From: Luscinia megarhynchos
Taxonomy: Eukaryota; Chordata; Aves; Passeriformes; Turdidae
DNA: 64,000 nucleotides
Direction: 5' to 3'
Assembly (NCBI GenBank): GCA_034336665.1
Contig: JAPFBE010000013.1
Location: forward strand, 15,107,056 to 15,171,055
Shown here: piece after piece, positions 32,100-43,800 of the stretch
How the letters are laid out: each line of letters starts with the position of its first letter
How positions within the stretch are numbered: position 1 is the first letter of the stretch
Position numbers and translations under genes: made by a program
Notes under the pieces: model-generated
What the model was told of the DNA's origin: nothing
The model's input: the letters and a program-made list of their open reading frames with translations, nothing else
Databases searched by the model: none

Positions 32100-33600
32100 A
32101 CTGCTATTCCATGGGAAGGAAAACCTGGAGAGCCAGTGTTTTTAAGTGCTAATCATAGGCTGCCCACTGGAGGTCAAGGCCAGCAACAGCTTTCTAGCCT
32201 AGCACCTGCTGTAGGAGTAATCCTTGGACATACTAAATTTTTGAGCTTAGCCTAAAATTTCCAAAATGGGATCCAGGAACTGAGTGACAGTACCATTCCT
32301 TTGGAAATAAAGAACATAGTGCCAGTGTTGCTGGTGCAGATCACAAGCTTCCAAGGGGAAGTAAAGACCAGCAAGATCTTTCTGTCCTAAAATGTTTGTG
32401 CAAGCAACCCTTGGATGTATTCAAAATTGCAGGAGGTATCCTGAAAGAGAACAACAGTTTGTCTATATGAAGGAAAGCACCTAGACCATGTGTTTCGGTA
32501 GGAGACAGTAACTTACCCAGGGAGAGAAAAAGACCAGCCACACTTCTTCCCTTTGCAGCTTGGATCCATTTGTCAGAGCTAGTGTCCTGAAGTGAATCAC
32601 ATTACCTTTCCTTGGAAATATAAACAAGCTCATCCTGCAGGTGATTGTCTGTCCAGTGGAGGTAAAGACCTTTCTGTTCTGGCACCTTTCTCTCTTAGTT
32701 CAATCCTAGGACAATTTAATATTGGAGCAGTAGGCAAATCCTGGCTTTAAGCTCCTGAAAAAAGGATGACTGTGCTTTTACCTGGGAAGGAAAGCACCAT
32801 GTCCCAGTGTGGCAGTTGCAGATGAGAGGTGCAGAGAGCACCTTCACAGAGGAAAAGGCCAGCAACTGCTTTTTGCTCTGGAACCTCTTGTGTGGGACCG
32901 TTTCCTGGATGTATTTGAATGAACAGTGGTATCCAAATTTTTCAGGAGGGAGAGAGAAAGGGGGTGCAACAGCCTTCCTGGGAAAGGAGAGCAACTTTCC
33001 CCAGTACTTTTTGTATAGATGGTAGGCTGCCCAGGCAAGGTAAACAGCAACAAAACCTTTCTTGGGATTTTTTTTTTTTTTGGTGAGAGCAATCCTGTGC
33101 CCTATTTACTTTTGAAGACTGAATTTAAATTTTGTATATGCCCTCCAAAAAGTGAACAGTAGTATCTTTCCTTGTGAAAGAAAGCATGGTAGCCCCAGTG
33201 GTGGTTGAAGTCAACAGGCTGCTCACAAGAACTAAAAGCCAGTAATAGTTTGTTCTCATGGGGCCTCCTGTATAGCCTCAATTTTGGATGTGGGCTCCTG
33301 AAAGTAGATGAGACTGCCTTTCCTTGGGCAGAAAAGCACTTAGCTGCAGTGTTGATGGAGCAGATGACAATCTGCCAAGGAAAGAGAAGGACCAGTATCA
33401 GCTTTGTGTTTGGGAGCAATCCCTGTGTGCCTTTAGTGATGGTGCTCAGATTCTGATTTTGGAGGAGGTATTCTGAAACTTCTGGCAGCACATTGACCTT
33501 TGCAAGGAAAGCACTTAGTCCTCATGGTGGTCGTGCAGATGAAAGGCTGCCCAGGAGAGATAAAGACCACCACAAGCTTTCTTATAATTACAAGGAGCAA
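32100..33600 (+). repeat. Diverged tandem array, period about 135-195 bp, at least 9 copies
   Basis: Two anchors recur in order. The 'ccttgggaaagaaagcact' anchor is at about 32105, 32294, 32461, 32605, 32778, 32973, 33166, 33317 and 33497. The 'gtaaagaccagcaac' anchor is at about 32175, 32361, 32527, 32662, 32853, 33040, 33233, 33386 and 33560. Between them lies 'cagtgttggtggtgcagatg', then 'aggctgcccagg'. After the second comes 'ctttctgttctggcacctcc', then 'gagcaatccttggatgtatt' and 'ctcctgaa'. Copies differ at many positions and by indels, so the array is old. I do not recognise the family. It is not CR1 and has no open reading frame spanning units. Confidence 0.85.
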
Positions 33601-34700
33601 TTATGTCACTGTACCAACTGTGTTATAACATCTGCATTTAAATTACCTTCACATGCTGAATCAATACACCATTTTCCACTGCCACCCAGAAGTATCTGAC
33701 AGGCCTGTATGAGTGCAACCTGGTGAGGCTCCATCTGAAGAACTTTAGAGGATCCTGTATTAATGCAAATCAAGGGTATTTTTAAAAGAGTCAAAGTAAC
33801 AGGATGGAAAACTCAGACCAGTAGAGGTTGTTCACTGAAAACCTTTCTTATTTCCTCGATCACTGCCTGAAAAAGTCCCAAATGTTGCCAGGCTGACATG
33901 AAATGTATCATCTGATTTATCACCACTGGGCTGAGAAATAAAATTGCAACATGATTTAGAACTTTTGAGTCTCTCTCCTCACCAAATACCTTTAAACAAA
34001 ATCATGCCAGTTCACCTGGAAGCTTGAGACTTACAGCCTTCAACAAGTTAATGAAGTTGAATATATACATGCTCTGGGGTGCTATTTTGATTAAAATCTT
34101 AATACTTCCCAAGTCTCTCCCATCAATCTCCTCCCCTTTTCAGTAAATATGAAATAGTAGATTGTAAAAAATTAGGAAACCTTAAAGTATCATACTGAAT
34201 TCTTCCTAGACTATCATATATCAAGAAAGCCTTAAATGTTATTTCTCAGGTTAACAAGATATATTCAACTTATTTGTATTTGCAATATTACTGTCAATCA
34301 TTTTTAGGGTTTTTATTTTAAATTCTGCCTATCTTGGCTCTGCCATTCATATGAAACAGCAAGTCTTCCACATGGCAAATTTAATCTTCAGTAGAGAACA
34401 CTCGTATTTAAGAATATGCAATTAAGAAGAAAATCAATAGAACAAAATACATACTACTGAGAAAATACTGAGAGTAGTTCAGTAGATACCCAACTTTGGT
34501 ACAATTATCTCTCTGGATTATTAGATTCCATCTCTCTCTGAAGAATCCTAAGCTAGTGGTTTGGGCCAAGTAAACCTATAAACTGCATAGAGACTACTTT
34601 GGTATCATTTTCAGAACTGTTTGAGCAGTACTACATAAATGAATAATGCACCAATGAGACTTTCACAGCAGAGGACTTATACAAAATAGAAAAGCCTTTG
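33601..34700. other. Intergenic, downstream of BACH1
   Basis: AT-rich, no gene or repeat recognised. Confidence 0.5.
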
Positions 34701-34717
34701 TAGAAAGGATAGTGGTT

Positions 34718-34723
34718 TTTATT
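34718..34723 (-). promoter_or_regulatory. Candidate BACH1 poly(A) signal
   Basis: TTTATT on the + strand, AATAAA on the minus strand, followed in the minus direction by T/G-rich sequence. It is one of several candidates. Confidence 0.35.
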
Positions 34724-36421
34724 GCAGACTTAGAAAATACTGAATTATGAAAAATACAAAATCAACTGTTGTAATTATCTGTTTATTTTACAATCTGTAT
34801 GCCATCATACCCTTATGGCTTTAAGATAGTCAGACCAAAGTATTTTAAAACATGCTTTAACAAAGTATTTTACAATTTCAAAATTGAGTATTTCTTTACT
34901 GGAAGAAAAAAAAAATAAAACCAAACTCCAAAAACATTTTCCTGAGAATTCTGTATCATAAAATTGTCATTCATTCATAACATTTGCAAGTTGATGATAT
35001 AGGCTTATAGAAGTCAACATGCAACTTGTAGGTCTATGGTATTAAATAAATATTTTAAAAAATTATTTAGATGCAGCTGGTCAGGCAAAAACCTACCCTC
35101 AAAGTTCACCTGCAGCCAAGTGTGTCAGGGCTCTGGGCACTGGATAAGCTCCCAGAGAGCCATTCCCTACAAAGATGCTCTACCTTGTTAAAACAAGGAT
35201 GTACCGCAGGGAATTCTATTTCCAACTATGGGCTCTATTAGGACAATGCTTTAATGCCATTGCCCACGTCATTCCAGAATATCACCAGCTTTAAAAGTGA
35301 GAGTAGTTACCAACAGTAGAGGTTTGGGCTATGAATTTTGTTTTGATTGTTTCTTTTGTTGGTTTACTTTTTAAATAAAATGGAGACATAAGAGAAAAAT
35401 GCTTCCCAGAGTGGCAGCCTGAGAGGGAGACAGGAATCTACAGAAACTGGAGGAAAAGCCCAGAGAGCTTCATAAAGTAATACATATACAGGATCATAAT
35501 ATCTCAATGATAGTAACTTAAAAGAATTTCAATCCAATAATCATGATGTCTGCCGTGTAGTATTTATTTCTGAATTTCAATTACTGCAAGTATTGTGATT
35601 TATACAAGCTATGATCCATATTTTTTCCCTTAAAAAGTAATGATATATGAATGATGAAAATCCAAGGATTTACTAGAGATTTGAATCAACTTTCAGTCCC
35701 ATAGGTGAGGTAGTGTAGTCATTTGTGTTATGTGCTGGTTATGAGAAGTCCTGTTGAAATCTGTCAATTTTAAAATTTCTGTTTTAAATAAGTGGCTTAC
35801 TGTATTTATTAATGCTATGTTACCTATGGATGGTGGGGGAAGGAAAAAAAAGAGCCTTGCCAAGAACAAGTTTTGTCTCACTGCAAGGTAAAACTGAAAA
35901 GCAGTATTTACAAGGGCCTTTGCTTAGCTGCTGCCTACTGTACATGCACACAAAGACACAAAAGCTAATACACATTCTGAGGTAGGAAATGAAGAATTCC
36001 ACTGGCTTGTACAAGATTCTTCATGTTTTGTAAACCAGCAAACCCAAAGTTTTCTGTGGTGAGGTTCAATACTTAGTTCTGGTGTGAGAATAACATCAAA
36101 ATAACAAAGCATCATTGGTATACAATATGCATCCACTGCTATGTAAAAATCTAGAAAATGGGGATTATTTTCAGTAGCTGAATTTCTCCTTCACAAAGTA
36201 ATAAAGGAAATATCTCCAGCTCATTTTTTCAATAAACTTTTTATATATCTATGCTAATAGCACAAGCCATTGAAAATATACTACAGGTTTAGCCATAAAG
36301 CATTCTGAAGACTGATTCTGAAATAGAACTTTACTGGTCCCAGTGATCAGAGAACAAATATTTGTAACTTACTTTAGGCAGTTAGGCACTGAAAGAAAAA
36401 AATGCGGCGCCTGAATACCTT

Positions 36422-36442
36422 AAAAAAAAAAAAAAAAAAAAA
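36422..36442 (+). repeat. Poly(A)/(T) homopolymer tract
   Basis: Twenty-one A residues on the + strand, within the inferred BACH1 3' UTR (poly-U in the mRNA). Confidence 0.9.
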
Positions 36443-37361
36443 GTCTGTCCTTAGACTTTCACAATACTTTGATTCCGACTTGCCACAAACAAGTAGCAAG
36501 CTTGAAGGTGCTAGGACAGGAAGTCACAATACAGCAGTGTGTTTTAGTAAGCCTATGGGATTCAGATGCCAGAGGATCCAATGCACACTCATCCAAGAAC
36601 TGCACCAGTTTCAGATGTCTGCCTTCCACAGCACGTTGTTGTTCCTCCCACTAAATTTAGACAAGAGAGCAGTATGTGGCAGCATCTCTCCTGCTCCAGT
36701 TCTTTTAATTCTGTGCTACAGAGACAAGAGCACTTATTCAATAAAAACCTACTACTAATCGATTCTACAACTAGTAGTAGTCACCTACTACTTTAATTCA
36801 GTAGAAGTCTTCTCTGTGATGGAGAGGGGGCTATTCCAGAATCTCCTCATCCTGTCATGTCACTCAGCCCATCTACAAAATGAACATTTACAGAGTTATA
36901 CATGCTTCTTAAGCTTTGTCTACCAGGAAAAAAGAAGTCTTAGAAGCATTCCAGGTATAGAAGCCATTGTGCATTAACAGCTGTCAGGAGGCTTTCCTTG
37001 AAATGCAGAGTGGCATTAAGTGCTGTGGCATAAATCAGAGTAGGCTGCTCTACACTTGGACAAAACTTCCTCATAAATAAGCACCTGTGCATGGAATTTG
37101 TACTTTCCAACAGCTTTCCTGAAACTTCCTTGGCATCACCACACAGAAAAAACTCCAAGTCTGACACATACAAATTACTTTCTGGAACCACACAGAGCAA
37201 ACCCAAAGCTTGCCAAGTAATAATGGCGACCATGTAATTGTCAATATAGTTTCAAAAGATTACACTTGTCTCTTTGCTCTCACTTAGTAAGTTACATTCC
37301 AAAAGTGCTCAATCCCACTTCTAGTTGCAATGCTGAGAGGCTGGCAGTGGGAAGGAGAGAT

Positions 37362-37823
37362 TCACTCATCTGTAGTGCATTTGTCAGTCATCTGCTGGCA
37401 GAAGTCTGTGATGCCACTGCCCTGCCCACACGGCTCCACGAGCGAGGTCTGCTCCGCTGCTCTGGCAGGAACTGGATGCAGCTCTTGTACCTGGTCGTAC
37501 GCGGCCTCGCACGCGCTCTTGACACACTGGTAACAGGAACTCTGCTCAGCTGTAGCTGTGACACCTGAAAGACCATTTGCTGATTCTACAGATGCTGGTA
37601 CCACAAGCTCACTATCAGATGGAGCTGTTTGTTCTCTTTTTGGGAACAAAAATGAGAGTGGACAATCTGAAGAAGAATATTTTGCAAGTATTTGTATTTG
37701 CTCTTGACTCAAGGCTGCTTCCTTACACACCTGCTGGCAAAGTCCAGTCAGATTCTGCTTTGTCTCACCCAGAGTTGATAAAATGTGGTTTCTTTCCTTC
37801 AGCAAATTCTCCTTCTCATTTTG
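37362..37823 (-). CDS. BACH1: BACH1 last coding exon
   Basis: Encodes residues 614-766: the zipper continuation [20 protein letters not shown], then [20 protein letters not shown], the CP motif SDCPLSF (C667), a variable segment, and the conserved C-terminus. Acceptor TTTTTGCAG (minus strand); stop TGA at 37364-37362. Confidence 0.95.
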   Translation of the reverse strand, partial: QNEKENLLKERNHILSTLGETKQNLTGLCQQVCKEAALSQEQIQILAKYSSSDCPLSFLFPKREQTAPSDSELVVPASVESANGLSGVTATAEQSSCYQCVKSACEAAYDQVQELHPVPARAAEQTSLVEPCGQGSGITDFCQQMTDKCTTDE

Positions 37824-40800
37824 CTGCAAAAAGGAAAACAGTATTTTAGTCTACATTTTCATAAAAAAACTATGGTTTAATCTCCTATCAAAGCTAAAAC
37901 AGGACTTTAAATACTCTGGTCTGATGAAAGAGAAGTAATTTGGCATTAACTGAGTAAGCAGCAACACAAACACATATCAAAAGGCCAATCCTAACCTCTC
38001 TGGAAGCATCATCAGCTAAGCTATTTGATGTGGTTTTTCACATATACTGCTTTTTCCAAACTCATGCTGGCAGACAAAGGAGTAATTTGTAGTTACTGAA
38101 CAAATGCAACATTGCACTTACTGTAAATATTCCTGAAACACTACTTCTAGAGGGTAACACAAACCATTACCAATGATTCAACAAAACATTAGCAGTCTTC
38201 ACAGAAATTTGTATTTTAAAATTGAAATACTGAAAATCAAACATCACATTTAAATTATTGACACTATTCCACTAGATGAAAAAGTAACTTCCATTCTCAA
38301 GAAGTGCCAAATCCACTATAGGACAAACAATGAAATTAAATATAGTTCCTAAATTAGGTAGAAAATTTAGGAAAGGTAAAGAAAGAAGATGCGCTGAAGA
38401 ACTAACAGCCTAGAGATAATGTAGCAGGATTGCCCAAACAAATGGCAACAAACAGAACAGCAACTTGCTAATAAATATCAAGTAGAAGAAAATAGCTTGT
38501 ATGAAATAAAGACTTTTTTTTTGTTTCAATGTTGTGAAATTTTCCTGACAGAACTGGCTAAAGATGAAAAGACACTGATAACTGAGAGGCCTAACCATGG
38601 AAACAAGCAACTTTTTGAATAAAGAAAAATGAGGAAATGGTAAAGAAGGACAGGGAACAAGCAAGACTGTCATGAAGAAGTTGAATGAAAAGGACAAAGA
38701 ACTCAAATCCAAATATGTTGTAACACATACACTTTAAATTCTGTAATTAATTAATTAAAAGAAAATACAGTTCTCAAGACAAACAAAATTCTAAATAGTT
38801 TTCACGTTTTAATCATAGGGACTATGTGTTACAACTACTGTTATGCCAATTCACTCCTGGAAAGTTTTATTATTTTCACTCCTCCTGACATCCCCTTTTT
38901 GCAGAGAAACCTCATACTGCAACCTCTACGACTTTTTTGAAAGAACTGATTAAGTTTAGACAGCATTTGGCAAGAGGAACAGTTGTTGCCAGTTCTTGTC
39001 TAAAATTAGTAGAAAGAGGACTTTGTGAATAAATTTCTACTTGTCAGCATACTGAGAGCAGCTGTTAATCATAAAATATGCCACCCTGGAAATGACCCAT
39101 CAGGGTCACTGAGTCCAACTCCTGGCCTGCATAGGACACCTAAGGAGTCACACCCTGTGCCTGAGAACTTTGTCCAAATGTTTCTTGAACTCTGTCAGGC
39201 TTGGTGCTGTGACCACCGCCCTGGGGAGTCTGCTCCAGTGTCTAACCACCCCCTGGGGGGAAAGAGACTTTTCCTAATATCCAACCTAAACCTCCCATGA
39301 CTCGGCTTTATGCTGTTTCCTCAAGTCCTGCCACTGGTCACAAAGAGAAGAGATTGGCCCTTCCCCCTCCTGAGGATGTTGAATGTTGCATACAAGATAT
39401 TATAAAAGAAAGGCTGTATAAAATCAGGCCTTGCTCTGCTGAATTGCCAGCTAAGCCTGTAAGTTCCCATAAGAAAGAATTAGAGGAATGAAAAGTCAGT
39501 TAACAAAACCACCTACTCTTGTAGAGAAAAATAAGTTGCACCTGTAATAAAAGATCTGCCCCATGAGAATCCACAAAGAAAAAATGCAAACACCTGTATA
39601 TAGAATCTTAACATGTACACACATAAGCACTTTCTAACCAATGAATTGAGTGGCAAGAAAACTATTAGCCAACTGGAGTTAAATACAGAGATCTATGAAA
39701 ACTGTATAAAAATGTGTTATGTGAATAAAGAAGGAGCTTTTCTACATGAAGAAACTGAGTCCCATCTGCATTATTGCAAGAGTTGAGGACCTCAGTGAAG
39801 TCTCCTCTCAGTCTTTTCTCCAGGCTGAACAGACTAAATACCCACTGTCATCCTTCATAAGACTTCCCCCCTCCAGACCTTTCCCCATCCTCATGTCCCT
39901 TCTTTGGATACTCTTCAATGGCTGAATGCCATTTTTTAAACCATGGTGCCCAAAACTGCACACAATGTTCAGGGTGAGGCTGCCCCAGTGCAGAGCAGAG
40001 GGGCACAATCCCCCCTCCTGCCTGGCTGGTGATGCTGTGCCTGATGCCCCCCAGGACATGGATGTCCCTCCTGGCTGCCAGGGCACTGCTGACTTGTGCT
40101 CAGCTGGCCATGGACCAGGAACACCAGGTCCCTTTGTGCAGCTGCTCTGCAGTCTCTCACTCCCCAGTCCATGCACACAGCCAGGGCTGCCCCATCCCAG
40201 AGCAGAACCCGGCAAACTTCACCCAGCTGATGATTGCCCAAGTCTCCAATTTATCCAGGTCTCTCTGTGGCTCCTTGAGGGAATTGACAGCTTCTTCCCA
40301 GTATAGTGCCAGTGGCAAACTTTCAGTGTTTTCCATTGTGTCCAGGTTCTTAATGAAGATGGTGAGGAGCACAGGGCTCAGGAGGGAGCCCTGCAGAGCC
40401 CCACCAGGGACCAGTGCCAGCCTGGTGCCACCCCAGTCACTGTCACCATTTGTTCCTGACCCATGAGCCAGTTGCTCTCCCCCATGAGGTGTTTATCCAG
40501 CTGTGGGCTGGACATTTGGTTCAGAAGGATCTTGAGAGAGCTGGTCAAAAGCTTTGGTGACATTCAAGAGGATTTTATCTACTGGCTTTCCTAGACAGCT
40601 GGGTGGTTTACCCTGTCATACAAGGAAATCAGGTTTGACAAGCAGGACTTTCCCCTCATGGAGCCTTACTGGCTGTGTCTGAAGCCTGCATTGTCCTCCA
40701 GGTGTTTAATACTTATCAGAATAATCTTTCCCCTTCTGTTAGGCAGATCACCTAATAACTTTTGGGTATGTAGAAGCATTCAGCTGTGTATTACGGACCG

Positions 40801-43800
40801 ATGAAATTATCTGGACTGCTATTTAAAACAAACTGAATATTCAGAAATAGTTATTCCAGCACAAAATTCTCACCCCGCTTCTGAAGCTATTGACAGGTTA
40901 ATACATTTAAATATTGTTTTATTTTATCAGCATTACACTAATACTACAAAGTATTGTCAGTTTTGAGGTCATAATAAACTGAGAGTTGGATCTTCTGCTA
41001 AAGAATGTACTTAGTTCATGCATCTCATCCTTCTATAATATATATGAGATCTCAATTACATTGTTCTTGGAGCACTGACACATCCTCCTCCTCAGCTACA
41101 GAATCCTCAGTGAAGTAATGCTTCTTGAGGCCAGCTGTCCTCTACTCTGCTCCCCCTTGCAAGCACCCTTATTTTAAAAGTTTCAAAGTGAAAATCAAAG
41201 GATGGGTCAAGTTGGAAGGGACCACAGTGGGCCATCTGGTCCAACCTCCCTGCTCGGGCAGGCTCATCCCATTGTACAGAAGAAAGTACAAGGAATGTGT
41301 ATATACACAGTCTCTGAAATAGCTGTTGCTAACAAGTCAACATCTCCTTAAGTAGCCCTTGTGTATTCTCAAATACAGAACATTACTGACCAACAAGAAC
41401 ACCCAGATTCACCTGAAAGGTCAATAAGCAAAGGCTATAAGGAGAGTTAAAAAAATTACTTTATCAGTACAGAAGATCAAGGGAACGATCAAAGGTAACT
41501 CTCCCAGATAATAGATTCAGCACTGAACAATATTTTTCTTCAATATAAGTAGAACTTAAGATTTCCAGTTTAACAGAATCACTTGGTAGGGAAGGTACCT
41601 CATCAGGTCTGACCTGCTGCTCAAAACAAAGTCAGATCAGGTAAGATCAGACTGCTCAGGGCTTTGCTTAGTCATGCCACAAAACCCTCAAAGACAGGGC
41701 ATGCACAGCCTTTCTAGGGTGAACTGCTCCACTGCCTGCCTGCCCCCACTGGAAGAAAAAGCTTTCCTTATACTGAGATAAAACCTCCCTTGTACTTTAA
41801 GACCATGTCTCTTGTTCTTTTGCTGTCAAGTACTCCACTAGAAGACTGAAGATCTTCCACCACCAAAGGCTCCATAACCTCAAGGACAGCCCCACAGATA
41901 TGGATTAGGTCTCCCCATCCCTTTTCCAGGTAGAAGCCCCATTTCTTCTGCCTCTCACCACAGAAGTACTTCAGGCCTGGCCATCCCAGTGGCCCTCACC
42001 CAACCTTCCTCCTATCTATCAATGTGCTCCTGGAACTGGGAGGGGTGAATAGCCAGCAAAAGATTCAGCGTTACACATGCCAAGATAGGTAAGAAACAAC
42101 CACTGCCCTCTAACAACCGGCTGTGCTCCTGTTACACAGCCCAGGACACTGCCAGCCTTTTCTTCAGTCTGGACATGCTGCTGATCCATGCTTAGCCTGC
42201 TGTCTGCCCAGGCCCCAAGGTGCCTGTCAGCAAAGCTACTTGCCAGCTGTCGGTCTCCAGCCTCTAGCCAGGCAGGGGTCAGTCTGTTCCAAATATAGGA
42301 CTTTTCCAAGAAACACAACACAAGCATCTTCTGAGAGAAAAAAACTGAAGCAGCACCAAATAGAAACTAATACAAGACAACATGCTGCACACTGGACAAC
42401 ATACTGGAAACCAGGATGAGGAAATCCACCAAAAAGTATTTCCTAACTGGTAGTACAGAGTATTATCTACTTGTCAAGAATTGTCAAACTATAGCTACAC
42501 CATTCTCTTTGCTCTCAAAGCCACATGACAGATGATACCATTAGAAAACCAAAGTCCAAAAGGTCTGAGACACGAGTGACCCAGAGAACAGGAACAAGGC
42601 AGGAGTCATCATGCATGAAGCAACCTGGTTGGAGCACACGCAGTCCTTCTGAGACATCTCTTTTCTTCCATCCACCTGGAAATCATGCCTAGATAGATCT
42701 TAATGTTTCTGTATTTGTGTAAAGCTTAAACAAATTCGATGATCTGTGGCTGTCAGGCATGGTCAACAGCTCCAAACAGAGTCTTTTCAGGAATTTCTGA
42801 ACAAACTTACCAGCACAGTTAAAAAAAAAAAAGCAACTGGAACCTGTTTGTGCCTACAGAATGATTCATGTAACTCATACCTGACCTCACAGTTCTCAAG
42901 ACTCAACACTCATTATCTAGGCCTTGCACAGTGTTACCTGTCAAACAGCAGACATTCAGTCTGTTCCAGTGAAGGTCCACAGAAAGAAGGATATTACATT
43001 ATAATTATTAGTCTCAAACAACTACATGTCTAATCTTGCAGACCAACCTTTAATTCCCTGCCCAAGTATTGCAAAATATTGACAGAGTTACATAACAGAA
43101 ATGACAACATGGTGACCAAATCAGGCAAAAAGTTCTGAAATGTCAGAAATGCAATTTCTCTTTACAGAAAGGATATTATTAATACAATCACCTGATTACC
43201 CTCCCTCACAGAGCACCTTTTCATTGAGCACAACCTGCACTGTCAGCTCACTAGAGCTCTACAACACTGCACACCCTCCAAAAGCCTATCTCCACCATGC
43301 AGAAGTAGGAGTAGATGCAGAGAAAGATGATGATCACAGGAAAATAGGTTTCCAGTCCATAGCACTTGGCTCTAATTTTATTTTCCTTTTCTCTTTGACG
43401 TCAAAAAAGATGCAACATGACTGCTATGTTCCAGCTGATGCAGCTATCAAATTCAGGTACACCAAGCCTAAAAAGCTCCATGAACAAGAACAGAGTACAG
43501 TAGTCCTAAACAACAGAACTATTTGGTGCACATGGCATGCCCGACTATGAAACTGAGATGAAAGAGTCAAACAAAGACTTGCTTTTCTGAAAAAGCCACT
43601 ACATTATCTTCTCGTTCATGCTATTTTTGCATAATCCTAACCTCAGATTACCAACATTTCTCTTAAATTACATATTTACCATTTTATTGCCTTGTTAAGG
43701 AGAAAATATATTAACAGACGGCTGCAGAGAAATCTGGATGCATCAATTCCTCAGCTACAATCTTGATGCAACTGCTAAAAAAGCAAGCAACTTCCCAAGT

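Larger units (their letters stand above)
34701..37361 (-). other. BACH1: BACH1 3' UTR (inferred)
   Basis: AT-rich sequence following the BACH1 stop with no repeats except a 21-bp A-run (36422-36442). A minus-strand AATAAA at 34718-34723 would give a 3' UTR of about 2.6 kb, similar in scale to the long BACH1 3' UTR in mammals. Other minus-strand AATAAA hexamers occur at 34792 and 35563. Confidence 0.45.

Noticed and set aside
32341..33491. Series of 60-130 residue frames between the genes
   Set aside because: They lie within the diverged tandem array, frames differ between repeat units, and none is conserved from unit to unit.
32100..33600. CRISPR-like array interpretation of the regular repeats
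   Set aside because: Units are 135-195 bp, diverged along their whole length, without short identical repeats and unique spacers, and the context is a vertebrate genome.
39808..40563. Several 60-145 residue open frames on both strands
   Set aside because: They fall entirely inside a decayed antisense CR1 copy.
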